64,000 nt of DNA from Sesamum alatum (GCA_034509735.1 JACGWO010000003.1:4712001-4776000); one strand, 5' to 3'; shown: positions 37,035-48,750, counted from the first letter of the stretch. Translations and numbers: made by a program. The notes: a model not told the origin generated them from the letters alone.

Positions 37035-39330
37035 TGAAAGAATCGGGGTACGGCCCGGGGGAACGCAACGGAAGCGTAAAAACGTGAATTTAAAGGCATA
37101 CATCTTAAACGGATTCAAAGGGTGTTCTCTTTGATGTTCCTGGGCGTTCGGTGTTTTGTCAAAGTATAAATTAAAAGAAGGAGAAGAGTTGGACAAGTGG
37201 GCTAAAGGAAGAAACAAAAAAAATACATGAAAATGTAAAGAAAACCTACCTTTTTGTTTACTTACACGTATAACCGGTACGTCGTTGTTTCCTTTCCGTT
37301 TCTCCTTCTGTTCACTTGAGAATTCAACGTAGAACTCCTCTCATTTGTCCACACCACGCACTATAGAATAGATCTCTATTCTATTGCTAGATAGGAAATA
37401 GAGAAGTGAAGAAGAAACACTTCCAAAACAACACTATTGATTAGTGCTTTGGAAAGTTTTAGTTCAACCTTTCCAAAAGGTCATGAACATAAGAAGGAGA
37501 GATTTTACAAAGAGCTTTGTTGAGGGAAAATTCGTGCAAGCTTGTACCATACAAGTTATGTGCAAATGATTTGTGTATATAGAGCTGTTGAATCAAAATT
37601 CAACTTCTCCTTGTCAACTTCCAAAGTAACCTACATACACACACCATTATCTATATAAACCATGCAGGATCATTATAGCAAATAAAACCACCCACCAAAC
37701 CATATAAAAGGCTTGGTCACATGGCTGCCTCACATGTGGAAGATTTTAATTCTTCCTTCACTTGCTATAAAATTGAATTTTTCCATGGACTAGGTGCTAC
37801 TAGTCTTGACTTTGTATTTAATCTAATTAAATTAAGTTCCAAATAAAATCCATTGGGCATTTAATTAATCCAATTAATCTTCAATTAATCAATTGAAGCC
37901 CATAAAATTTATTTAATCGAATTAAATAAACATAAGTCCAAACTCTAATTAATTGATCCAATCAATTAATTAATCCATACCCGATAAATTAATCAAATTA
38001 ATTTAAAGGTTTTAAGTCCAAAAATTAACTAATCCAATTAATAATTCTTGGACAGTCATCAAATGAATTTCTCAATAAAAGATCCAATCATTTTTCTCCT
38101 TGTTAATTTAATTTATTCCAATTTAATTAATTGGCTTCTCTTTTGGAATTAATTCCAAAATTAATTCTACCAATCCATAGTGATTTGTGTGTGACTCTTT
38201 AGGTCATCCCTCAGCTAGACTTTGGGCTTGTGTCCAACACAACTTGGTCACCATTAAATCTAATTTAATTAACTTCATTTTCCAATTAACCATTAATCGG
38301 AAAACGCCCTGTCACCATTGGTGGCCGTCTAGCCCCAACGGCAACGGTCCATGGCACTAGAGACTAGGTGAATGTTGCGTGAACGTTATTCGGCCCCGAG
38401 TTCCATACGAGTACGGCCCTCCATCATCCGTCTCCCGGTCTAAGTCTAGGGCATGGAAAAGTGGGCGTCGGTTCCCATCTGAACTAGATTTTAAACTATG
38501 CTCAAACTCGAGACACGACTGCTATATTGATCGACGTAGGAAACCATTTCCCTTCCACTCGATAACCCAATCGCTGTGGCCACAGACTTAAAAAATATAA
38601 AGCTTAAACGTCTCAGAATAGGAGACTTGACTGATCACTGACAGATGACGAATCCTATCTTGGGAAAATCCACCGATCCCTTCATACATATTCCGACTGC
38701 ACTGGATATGGCTTATGATGAACGTATCCAGATACGAACATCTTTGCTAGACCCTAGATAACAACCTTCATATGCATGTGACTGCCATGATTCCTCAAGT
38801 GCCGAGGAACTAATCTCGTACTAAACTCAGAGCGGAATTCCAATATTAGCCGACCAAGCTTCCAAGCTTCCATATGACGATTCCTGTGTGAGTCAGTTCA
38901 GTCAGCTAACACCCTTGTCAACCAACCCCACTAATATTGCATAGACGTCCAACGCTGTCGCCGATGAAAAACACGATCAGCTCAATCAAATGAATGCATC
39001 CTTAGTGCAAGTCTCTATAGGACCTCTCGATGCCAGTTTGTCTCGAGGTCCTCGACTTGGAACGTTTCATACCAACCCTCAGAAGTTGGTTTCACAGCTA
39101 CCATCCATCCATGCGCAAACCCAACTACATGGGTTATCCAATTGGGTCTGTGGTCATTTTGTGTATGTTAAAACGCTGTGTTAACATAATTAGTAAGCAA
39201 CAACACACACTTCCAAGGATGCATACTTACTATATTTGTTCATCGAGTCAATATTACTTTAATAAAGATTGCTAAATAAAACCCCCAAAACAGCCAATCC
39301 AATTGGGCTTTCTGGTCACCTATTCTAACA
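37035..39330 (-). repeat. 5' LTR of element E
   Basis: 2296 bp, 68 bp longer than its partner LTR because of many small scattered insertions. It ends TTCTAACA at 39330 followed by GTGTG. Confidence 0.9.
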
Positions 39331-40932
39331 GTGTGTTTCCCGGGGCGATCCAACGGTACAGTCAAGTCCTGTTTGACTTTAGTATAATTGCTGAGTTACC
39401 TGTACATCGGGACGACCTTAGGTATGGTGAGAGATTTGCCAAGATGCATTTGAGTAGTCATAACAGCCAAATCTAGTTCAGCTTTGGTGTACAAAGTGAC
39501 AGTAGTTTCAAGAAAGGATCTGTCTCCTGTCAAATGGTGTTGACAATGTGTGTCTCACAAATACTCTGTGTCTTGTCCCTAAAATATGTGGCCACAGTGA
39601 AACTGAACAGTGGGGAAGGATTCCCCTGTGGTGTTTAGTAAAGGACAGACCGACACTAGATCCAAAATGCGTACCTGCATAATCCGTGCTCTAGACCCTA
39701 AGTGGTGAGACCGTAGACGGAAGGATAGTGTGACTGTAGACCTAAAATGTTCATTCCCCGTATATTCACCTACTCTCTAGTGGCGATGGGACCGTCGCTA
39801 GCGGACCACCCATTGGTAACAAGCGGGTTCTAGGGAATCCAACCAAGTCTAGGCTGAAGGTGAACCTTAAAAGAGTTCACACACACATCCGTACACATAA
39901 TATATTTTATTTGGAATTAAATATTTGGAGAAAATGGAGCGATTAAATTGGATTTTAATCGCTCCTTCTTTGGAGAAATGAAGTGATTAATTTGGATTTA
40001 ATTGTGGTCCTTCCTTTTATTGGGAAGAAATTAATTCCTTGTATTAGATATGAGGAATTTTATTAATAAATTAGATTATATTATAATTAATTTAATGGGC
40101 TTGGAATAAATATTATATTTGATATATTTATTTATATTGCCATTCAAGGATTATTTAAATAAGATTTAAATATCCCATTAAATAAAATCAACGGGTGGAG
40201 GATTAAAGGAGAGGAATCAATGGCTAGGATTGTTTTGACCAAGAAACTAGTAGTTGACTAGAAATTTTGACCTAGTCAAATTCCTATTCAACTAGGAGTC
40301 TTCAATATGTAGGAGATGGAAGAGGAATAGGAAACTCCTCCTCCATCTGATTAAAATACTCCTAAGAGCCCTCTTTAGAAGAGATGATGAAGCTTTGAAA
40401 CACACACTACACACTCGGCTCCCTTCCCTCTCGGTCGTGTCTCTCTCTCTCTTCCTCTTCCCCTCTTCAAGTTCTTTTGTGTTCGAAATTGAAACTAAGG
40501 AGGTTTGATCTCGTTAATTCAATAGCGTTTGATCATTCCGTCCTCTCCAAAAATACTATACACACTTGTTCTTTCGCTAGCATGAGCAAGGTACGTGGAC
40601 GGATTGGCGTGTGCGATTTAGAGGATCTTCCCGTTTCGAGATCTTCGAGCAAAACGGGGAAGGCACGCGAGTAGCGGTTTCAAGACGAAAAACGTAAATC
40701 GGTAGGTTTCCGATTTAAGCTTTTCGCCCCTTTTATTTTAAGAACCTATTGCCTCCATGATTTATATTATTGCTTTTATTATTCATGAGATACATCGCAA
40801 ACGCCAGGAGTTTCAAGGGAACAACACCCCTTGAACGTATTTTATTTTATGTATGTTAATGCATGTTTAAATTCTTGAAATTTAAATTATAATGCGCTTT
40901 CCGCATTCGCGCTACTCCTAGGACGATCCACA
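39331..40932 (+). repeat. Copia A 3' LTR, second part
   Basis: This resumes the A LTR after element E with the second GTGTG copy and matches B LTR sequence up to ggacgatccac. The terminal ggattttctttca seen in element B is absent. After about 40932 the sequence is RNase H of element F. The true 3' end is therefore either CACA at 40932 or lost in a small deletion. The A 5' LTR is outside the window, so the duplication cannot be checked. Confidence 0.8.
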
Positions 40933-41334
40933 CGCCTACCATAGGTCTTAACAATGCCAACTTTGGAAGTTGTTTTCTTGGAAAGTGGTTTAGGATGAAA
41001 ATAGGCACCTATTGGAATGGATGAAGTGCCTAGCACGGCCGAGCCAGTAGTTGCCTTGGAGGCTGACAACCTAGGCTATGGCTAAAGCCTTTTGGGCCCG
41101 AGATCTCATGCACAAGATCCATGGAAAATTCTTAGATAGCCACCATTTGGGCAAGTAGTGATGGTAGGAAAGAGGTGAGAGTATAACGGTCTAGGACCGT
41201 ATTACCTCGCAGAAAAATAGGAGTAGACCTTAACGAGACTGAGCCGGGGCGGGGGGCGTATTGTTGGCAAATTTACTCATTCTCATAAGGTTATGAGTGA
41301 CATGAGTAATTGGCTTTGAGGTCAAGTAGGAGAT
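40933..41334 (+). pseudogene. Copia element F RNase H tail and PPT
   Basis: Plus strand. The segment reads similarly to the RNase H C-terminal half of element B: the stretch matching GTGCCTAGCATCGCCGAGCC of B, then a CDNN-like segment and an RSHH-like segment (about 41095-41110). It is much diverged with stops. A PPT-like gaggtcaagtaggagat precedes the LTR. Element A inserted at its left edge. The short minus-strand reading at 40887-41069 is a shadow. Confidence 0.65.
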
Positions 41335-43603
41335 TGTTGAATAGGTGACCAATAAAGCCAATTGGATTGGTGGTTTTGAGACTATTCGTCAATCTTTAAT
41401 ACAACAATATTATCTTGATGAATAGAGCAGTACTAGTGTTTTGTTTGTTGCTTACTACTAACATAACGGCAATTTCGAACGTCACAACAAAATGCCCACA
41501 AGACCAATTTGGATAACCCACCCGACGCATTGGAATGGCGGCTATGAAACCAACTATCTGAGAGTTGGTCTGAAATGTTCCAAGTCGAGGGGGACGCTCG
41601 GAGACTGGGCATCGAGTGTCCTAATTGAGAACTTGCACTAAGTATTGCATTCAACTGGATGAGTGTCGAGTTTCATTCGGCGAGATAGACGAAGGTCGTC
41701 TATGCAATTTTTAGTGGTTATAGTTTGAACAAGGTGGTCGACTGACTGAACTGACTGAAATGAGTCGCGAGAATCCTCATATGGAAGCCTTGATGGAGCC
41801 CTTGCTTGGTGCAGTATGACTAACATTTCTATTCCGATAGTACGAGATTAGTCTCCGTGACTTGAGAATCATGGCAGTCACGTGCATACGAAGATTGTAT
41901 CTTGGATCTAGCGCGGTGATCATTCTGTATGATGGTCATTATAATCTTGTCCAGTGCAGTTGGAGCATGTAGCGAGGACGATAGACTCCAAGATAAGATC
42001 TGTTCCCCATCAGTATATGATGGTGATGTCTCTGTCTGCTGTGAGATGGTATAGACTCTGAAAGTCTATAGCCATATTGCAATTGATTGAGTAGGAAAAG
42101 GATTTTCTACGTCGATCGATAGGAGTAAATGGCATCTCGGGTATGAAGCATAGTTGTCTAGTCAGGATGGGAACCCCGACGGCCCAAGTTCCATACCCTG
42201 AGACTAAGGCTGGGAGAACGGTCGACAAATGGGATCGTACCGTACAGAATTGACGCCTAAATGTTCACGCCAACATTCATCTAGTCTCTAGTGCTATGGA
42301 TCGTTGCTAGACGGCCACCCATGGGTGACGGGCTCCTGTTGGACACGAGCCCAAGTCTAGCTGAGGGTGAACCTAAAGGGTCACACAGAATAACCGAGGA
42401 GGTGAAGGAAATTGACTTGGAGTCAATTTCAGAGGATAATAAGTAATTGGATTACTTATGAGATTGTCCATTGGATGGATGGTCGATATTGGTCGGGCCC
42501 GCAATCGTTTTATCGATAAATGGTATTTATCGATTAAGTAGAGAATCGATGTTTGGATCTTTTAATTGGATTAAAAGATAAATGAGAATTATTTTATTGG
42601 ACCATGAATTAAATAGGAATTAATTCTTGAGAGCTTATTGTAACTGGAATTACAATAAAATCCGGTCCATTAATAACAATCTTGGCCCAAGAGAGGTGTT
42701 CATTACTTTTGGAATTAGAAGAAGTTGGACTTCTTCTAAAACGGGATGGCCGAAAATTACTTCTTTTGAAAGTACTAAAATTGGCCTTGAAGGCCTTTAG
42801 ATGACAAGTTGACTTGTCTCTTTTGGAAAGAGACAAATCAATTCCAATCAAGCCTCTTTCACTTGGTATTGATTAAATCATATTCTTATGAAAATGGTAG
42901 GCTTGATTGATTATTAATGGGGATTGATTGAAAAGTGTATCTAGACATCCTTGGATGAACCTAAACGCATTCCAATAATCACATTAATAAAGTATGTATA
43001 TATATATATGTGTGTGTGTATATTACTATTCATCAAAAGAAAGAGTTTTATTACTCATCTTTTTCTAGAAAAAGATAGAACACTTTCTACACACTCTTTC
43101 AAGCCATTTTTTGCGCTCCTCTCTCTCTACTCTCTTAATCCTCTTTGTTATTTTATTGATCTAGGATCAATTAAAGAACAAGTAAGATCAAGAAGGAAAC
43201 ACTAATTTGATATTGTAATCCCTTCTTCGATTTCATCCTCTAGATCCGTTTTTCTCTCTAGCAAGAAAAATGAGATTCTCTCCCGGTGTGGTGTGGATGA
43301 CTTTAGAGGGTCTCTACGCTGGGACCTCGCGTGGATGAACGTCGGAGGAATCAATGCGTGTAGCCGATCAAAATACAAAATCGAGAAAGGTATTCCGATT
43401 TATATTTATGCTCTCGATTTCTTCTTTATTTCATAGCCACGCACGCTTGTTTATTTTATATATTTATATTCTGTGTTTACACACCGATAGCTCGGGAACG
43501 TTCAAAGGTACACCCCTTGAACGCGATTTAAATTCTTTTATTCCATATGTTTTATGTCCACCACGATTCCGCCGCTTTTTCCGGGCCGATCCGCTTTCCT
43601 TCA
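41335..43603 (+). repeat. 3' LTR of Copia element F
   Basis: It starts TGTTGAATAGGTGACC and ends TTTCCTTCA, about 2.27 kb. The 3' end resembles the D LTR (ggcgatccgc-type end). It contains a (TA)n(TG)n microsatellite at 42996-43022. The sequence following, ATAAT (43604-43608), would be the right target copy. The left copy is outside the window. Confidence 0.8.
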
Positions 43604-43723
43604 ATAATATCAAAATTGACCAATAATGTATTCCCAAATATTTAACGAATTATCTCTTAAATTAAAATAAAGAGATAATACAAAATAATGTTCAAGTTCA
43701 CCACAACTCTACCTCTTTACAGC

Positions 43724-43731
43724 TATATAAA
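43724..43731 (+). promoter_or_regulatory. Promoter-like TATA box
   Basis: TATATAAA followed by ggggtcc and about 450 bp of A-rich sequence with few purine-poor stretches, ending near a T-rich stretch at 44165-44200. The shape is like the U3-R-U5 of a short LTR or a pararetrovirus leader, but I see no second copy in the window. Low confidence. Confidence 0.3.
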
Positions 43732-45025
43732 GGGGTCCTTGAAACTCATTCAAGATACACAATTGAAGACAATTGACGATACAAGCAAGAGAGAAGTCCC
43801 GAAATCCTCTCAAGTGAATATCAAGGAAAATCCACAATGTTCAAGGCAAGATTCAAGGCGTTCGCCGCGGAAATCATCCAAAGTCAACGTTTGATTCGAA
43901 AAAGAAGTTCAATTAACGTTATTAAGAAGCAAGTCCACCTTGACGGAAGATAAAAGTCTCAAATCCACCAAGAAATATTCCAAATTCAAGTTTAATCCAG
44001 GAATTAGTCAATGACCCCTGAATTGACGTTATTCAACGTCAAAGGAGATCGAACGTCAAATTTCACCTCCGAAGTTGCCAAAATCAAACATTGCGTTCTT
44101 GTAGAGAAAAATCAGAGGTTTCAAATAGAGATTTCGCACCCACAAATACTCAAATCAATTCAAGAAATTTTTATTGTAATATTTTCTTTGTTTCGATAAA
44201 TTCAGGAACATGAAAAATCTGTTTACAGCTATATATAGTGAATACATATATATATATATATATCCATGACTTTTGTTGAGGGAATTGGTGTCTTGGAGTG
44301 CAATGACCGGTGGGACACGTGCCACCACCAATTTCAACTTTATTCTTGTTTTATATATATTAACAATGATGGCATGCGGTTCTCACACATAATTTTATCA
44401 GATGCAATCTGAATTCATATTTTTTAAATTGATCAAAAATTCATATATATCAATAACAATCGGGAACAAAACAATTTATATAAAATAGTCGTTCTTACAA
44501 AAAAAAAAAATCATAAGAAACTAAAGACAGTAGAGTTCTAATAATTAAAGTAAAAAAAAATTCAAAAATTAAATCCTTATTTTCACAAATTGATCCAATT
44601 TGTAATTGTACTTGTTTCACGCTGAATTCACATTTCACCTACATAAATAGAGAATTTAAGATTTACGCATTGAGGAGAGTTGCTTTATCAAAAAACTGTT
44701 TGTAATTAGACAGTAGATAACCCCACTAATAATATATGCAATCCCAAAATATAAGTACCCATTAACCAAACAACACACGTTATCAGGTGCATCCATAAAA
44801 AAAAATAAAAAATAAAAATTTGTAGCACTAAATTAAAGAACATAAATGAAATAAATTCGAATGAGGAACTGGCTTCCGTTCGTATTGAGCCCATATTAAT
44901 TACAAATGCTGGACTAAAAGTAATTAAAAAAAAAGAAAAAAGAAAAAAGAAAAAAATCCAGATACATTAGTTTTGGATGTGCTAGATAAAAAATTCTTAA
45001 CTTCAGGTTGAGGAAGTCCAACATC

Positions 45026-45106
45026 CTAACTTGAGTTTGAGTAAGTCCATACCCCAATGACATTTTGCTCTTCTACCATCGATAAAGCTTTCAAAGCTCT
45101 AGTGAC
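45026..45106 (-). other. Candidate terminal coding exon of an unidentified host gene
   Basis: Minus strand: an AG acceptor (plus-strand ct at 45107-45108) follows an AT-rich stretch, then 27 codons in phase 0 reading VTRALKALSMVEEQNVIGVW and a few more residues, then a TAG stop. The composition is protein-like and unlike the surrounding AT-rich DNA. I do not recognise the family. Confidence 0.35.
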
Positions 45107-45384
45107 CTTCAAAATTTCATTTTCATTTAAGGTCAATAAAATATAAAGCATTCTTAATCCTTATAATAATACACCAGAACCATGATCATAAAGTAATGAT
45201 CAACAATTTAATTAAAATATGCATCAGAAATGAATTAGAAGCCTCCACATGCTATTGGGACTTGAAAATGTTACTTAGCTTTGGTGAAAACATATAAGGG
45301 ATACAAACATAAGAGAAAAGTTTAGCAAGAAAAAAGAAAAAATGGAAAATGCAAGAGGCAGAAACAAAATTGTGAAGCCAGATT

Positions 45385-45483
45385 ATCTCAATTTTTGTCA
45401 TTTTTATAGCCCCACATTATTATGTTTCATTGTTCATAGTGAATTATACACTTCTATAGTTCTTTAAGACATTTGTTTCATAG
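45385..45483. repeat. Left copy of the long duplication flanking the gypsy element
   Basis: 99 bp beginning atctcaattttt and ending tttcatag. It is repeated at 55207-55301 (95 bp) with four single-base length differences and otherwise the same sequence. Confidence 0.9.
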
Positions 45484-45851
45484 TGATGGTGTATATTTTG
45501 GAAAGAGTAGAGCCTATGCACGTTATCACCAAAATAGCACGAAAAGCTTAGAGAAAATAAAGAAAACGCGTAAAGTGTAACTCTCATATATCTCCAAAAA
45601 GGTAAATTTACAAATGGATTCACCCCCGATTTATAGTAATTTTTGGGGGTGAAATTACAATTTAATCCTTTGATCCTACGGCCTAAAATTGATCTGCCGA
45701 GGGCATGATGGTCATTTCACGCACCCACTCCTTTTTTAACCTCCATATCTTAACTTCCCTCAACTTCCTCTTCAACTCCCCTTTGAAGGTGTTTGTGTAA
45801 TTTTCCATAAGTTGGAGGATCTTTTCTGTAAATAATATTTTCTCCTCATCA
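45484..45851 (-). repeat. 3' LTR of gypsy element G
   Basis: 368 bp. On the minus strand it starts TGATGAGGAGAAAATA and ends ATATACACCATCA. The TG...CA ends and the adjacent G-rich PPT set the boundary. An LTR TATA-like ACTATAAATC lies near 45625-45640 on the minus strand. Confidence 0.92.
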
Positions 45852-45867
45852 GTAGCCCCCCGACTTT
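45852..45867 (-). other. Polypurine tract of element G
   Basis: The minus strand reads aaagtcggggggctac immediately before TGATGAGG of the LTR. This G-rich tract ending in GGGGGGCTAC is typical of Tat-type gypsy elements. Confidence 0.85.
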
Positions 45868-46071
45868 CAGGAATTTCCTTAAGAAACCTGAAAGTCCCAA
45901 GTAGCAATCCGATTTTGAATCAACTTCTCTTTGGAACAGACTTCTTTTTACTCTTCTCATTCCATCTGGGACTCCTTCTTTCTCTTCTAACTCTCTTTCT
46001 CTAAACGAATTGTATTTCTGATAGGACTCTTTTCTTTTATTACTCCTTCTTCAACTTGGACTCTTCCGTCC

Positions 46072-46079
46072 TATATAAA
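46072..46079 (+). promoter_or_regulatory. TATA box for the antisense gene of element G
   Basis: TATATAAA in tcctatataaataggaggc on the plus strand, about 280 bp upstream of the first ATG (46353). It lies inside the element, between the 3' LTR and the antisense gene, and points against gag-pol. Confidence 0.65.
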
Positions 46080-46352
46080 TAGGAGGCAACATATCCCCAA
46101 TTTTTTCATTGTGCATCCTCTTTCCTTCGTCGTCTCCTCAAAAGAAAAAGAAAAAAATAAGAATGCCGAAACGCTTTAACTCGGGTACTTAGTCTTTCAC
46201 CTTCCCACTGCTTTATTTAATTTTCTGTTCTCCGCCTTGGTGTCTCCAAAAATATTCTTTTCAAAAAAATACTCCTTTTCTTCGTCCGGAAAAAAACGAG
46301 GTCTCGATCCTTTTTTCTTCCTCCTTTTTTTTAAAAAAAAAACATCTGCCTT

Positions 46353-48498
46353 ATGTCAAATAATTCGAACAACGTCGGGGTCCCGTGGGGGAGGACTTCC
46401 ACGCCGCCGAGCCGGGGCCGGGGATTGCCCCGGCGCGGCGCTGGTCGAGGCGGAGCGCCTCGACCAGGATCTGGCCGAGGCACAGTGCCTCGGCCAGGCT
46501 CAGGCCGAGGCGAGGTGCCTCGGCCTGAATCTGGCCGAGGTGCCGGCCCTCGGCCGGTTCCCGCCCGAGGGCGCCCCCTGCTCCTGTTGTTCCCGTTATA
46601 AATTTAGATTCCTCTCCTCCTTCAGCTTCTCACTTGGGTCCGGATGTCGTGGACTTTTGATCACGAGGTGATTGAAGCGATTCGGAACCTTCCTGCTTGT
46701 CCGTCGCTTTCTCCAAATCCGTCTTTTGAATCAAGTTCCCGAGATACTCCCCCACTCTTATCCCCACTTGCAACTGACCTTGTTGACTCTGGTCTAGATG
46801 GAACTGAGTCCTCTTCAGCTCCCCACTCAAAATCTCGCCTGCCGTATAGTGGATGTTGATAGTTGCCTCTGTCGTGTGAGCTTTGAAGAATTCCGCTCTC
46901 TAGAAGCTAGTGTCAACGCTTCCTCCGAGTTTACCCTCCTGCTGCCTACTATTGATGATAGGATCAAATTTCCTCCTCCGGGGTATTTTACCGTATATTT
47001 GTCATTCTTTTCCCTCGGGTTTCACTCTTCCACCTCATCCTCTGCTACTCCAAATCATCACCCGTACCACCCTGAGCATTAGCCAGTTTACACCAAACTC
47101 CTTTGTAAGTTTTAGAGGGTTCCTTCAACGTTTTGAGGAGCTTGATTTGACCCCGTCACTTGAAGCCTTTTTCACTTTATTCACTGTCAGGAAGGTTCCC
47201 AACGATTCTTCTTACTTCTATTTCTATCCTCGGGAAGTTGCAAAATTCTTGGGGGTAATGTCTCTTCTAAGGGTCCTTGGAAGGAGAAGTTTTTGTTTGT
47301 AAAGGACTCATCTGGGGATTAACTGCCCCTTGGGGGGAATCATGTTCTGTGCCCGACCCCGTTCCTGATCTTCGTCTTCCTTCATCGGGGTTGGGCTGTT
47401 CGACCAAACTCTTTGACGTAAAAAGTTTAGGGCCTGCCGGTATTTAACTTTCCTGTTTTTACTTGCCTTGTAGAAAATTTCTTTTTCTGACGCTTTCTCA
47501 CTTTTTCATGTGTTGACTTGTTTGCAGGAGGAAAGAAGATCTCCCTCCGCGACGTCCATCGTTTCCGTGACAACGAGAACGCCTCAAGGTCCCGTCAACC
47601 TCCTCCCCCCCCCCCAAGGAGGGGAGAGGGCAGTCGCCGTCGCTCGCCTCCTGCCCGAGCCCGGATCCCCCGGGGCCCTCAACTCGCCACGAACGGCGCT
47701 CCTCCCACCCTCCTGAAGGCAATGCCTCCAAACGTCCTCGGGAAGGCGAAGCAGGTCCCCCTCGCCATGGAGTAGGAAAAGGTCTCTTTCACCTATGGGA
47801 CGAACAGACAGGGAGATATCTCCTCCTTTTGGGATGCGGCAGATGTGGATCTTGCTCATAAACGATCCAGGGATCTAGTGAGTCCCTATGATGTGACACT
47901 GCTTGGTGCCCTCCCCACAGTCACCCTCACTCGTCTTATGCAAGGCGAAGCTGCCAGGGTATGTTGTTTATAATTTCCGTTGATTCTCCATTCTCTGTCT
48001 TCACGTGTCTCATTGAGGTACATCTCTTTCAGGTTCTCAACTTAGCAGAAGCTACTGAGCTGCGGTTGAATAACTATGAGAAAGAGATAGATCGTCTGAA
48101 GGATGCCTTTGATGAAGCGCGAAAAAAATTTGGAGCGCTGCCAAGAGGAGCTCAAAGCTGCTTCTTCCGAAGAACTCAAGTGGAAGGAAAGCTTTAACCG
48201 CGAGGTTACCTCGGGAAAGACCTTCTTGAAGTCAGATGCCGACAAGGCATACTTGGAGCGTGTGCGTGGAGACTTCAAGGAGAAAATATGTGGACTTCAA
48301 GGTGTATGATCAAGTAATCCGGCAGTGTCGCGCCACCTTGAGAGCAGCGGCCGGTTTGGTGATGAAGACTTCATGTTTCTTGATCCCAAAGTTCCTGATG
48401 AGGAAGGGGATGAGGAAGGCGACGGCGAGAATGTTGATGATATGGTCGACGAGGCTCCTGTCGGTGGAAACCTGCCTTCAGTCATAGAGAAGAATTAG
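46353..48498 (+). pseudogene. Antisense additional ORF (aORF) of Tat-type element G, spliced, decayed
   Basis: This gene runs opposite to gag-pol. The N-terminal part (ATG 46353) reads MSNNSNNVGVPWGR, then a Gly-Arg-Pro region with 10-residue repeats (GRGxxPRPxS). A conserved core follows in three shifted frames: EVIEAIRNLPACPSLSP (46644 on), FEEFRSLEASVN (46880 on), then FTPNSFVSFRGFLQRFEELD and YFYFYPREVAKFLG (47090-47257). This resembles the gypsy-type transposase family (Pfam Transposase_28) by recall. Two introns have consensus ends: 47440-47527 (gtattt...tttgcag) and 47959-48032 (gtatgt...ctttcag). The last exon has a coiled-coil-like segment (EATELRLNNYEKEIDRLKDA) and an acidic tail (DPKVPDEEGDEEGDGEN) ending at the stop 48496-48498. 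Its function is unknown. Frameshifts at about 46600, 46790, 46930, 47260 and 48120 make it a pseudogene here. Confidence 0.75.
46441..46555. repeat. Four tandem hairpins with 30-bp period
   Basis: Units at 46441-46467, 46471-46497, 46501-46527 and 46531-46555. Each is a near-perfect inverted repeat of the form ctggccgaggc-loop-gcctcggccag. They encode the 10-residue GRGxxPRPxS repeat of the antisense gene. Confidence 0.88.
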
Positions 48499-48635
48499 TC
48501 AATCCTTAGGATTTAGTTACTTGAATTCCTTTTCGTAGATTTCGAATTTGTTTAGGGTTTATCATTTTTACTAGTACTTTATCTTTATGAATCTAGTTTC
48601 CAGTATTGTTTGCTTCTTTCCACCATTAAACTCTA

Positions 48636-48641
48636 AATAAA
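48636..48641 (+). terminator. PolyA signal of the antisense gene
   Basis: AATAAA 138 bp after the stop codon of the antisense gene, in T-rich 3' UTR. Confidence 0.5.
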
Positions 48642-48750
48642 GAATCTTATATTTGTCATATTTCAATATCTTTGTGAGGCGAACCTTGCTTAGATTGTGT
48701 TTGCGTTTTTTTCTTTTTTTAGTTAGGGAGGCAGTCCCTCCCTTTGTAAT

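Larger units (their letters stand above)
29653..39330 (-). mobile_element. Copia element E (non-autonomous type), nested in the A 3' LTR
   Basis: 9678 bp on the minus strand. The 3' LTR is 29653-31880, the 5' LTR 37035-39330, PBS about 37022-37033, PPT next to 31881. The exact target duplication is GTGTG (29648-29652 and 39331-39335). It carries a long gag reading but only shortened pol remnants. It shares internal structure with element C. Confidence 0.93.
43604..45384. other. AT-rich flank outside the Copia stack
   Basis: No recognisable complete gene. It contains a promoter-like TATATAAA with downstream A-rich leader (43724 onward), an (AT)n microsatellite at 44246-44263 and one candidate exon (45026-45106, minus). 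Readings up to 90 codons have no family features. Confidence 0.6.

Noticed and set aside
46237..46671. 144-codon plus-strand reading overlapping the start of the antisense gene
   Set aside because: It is an alternative frame through the hairpin repeats (LAEAxCLGQ pattern). The MSNN frame gives the GRG repeat that better fits a nucleic-acid-binding N-terminus, although I cannot exclude this frame.
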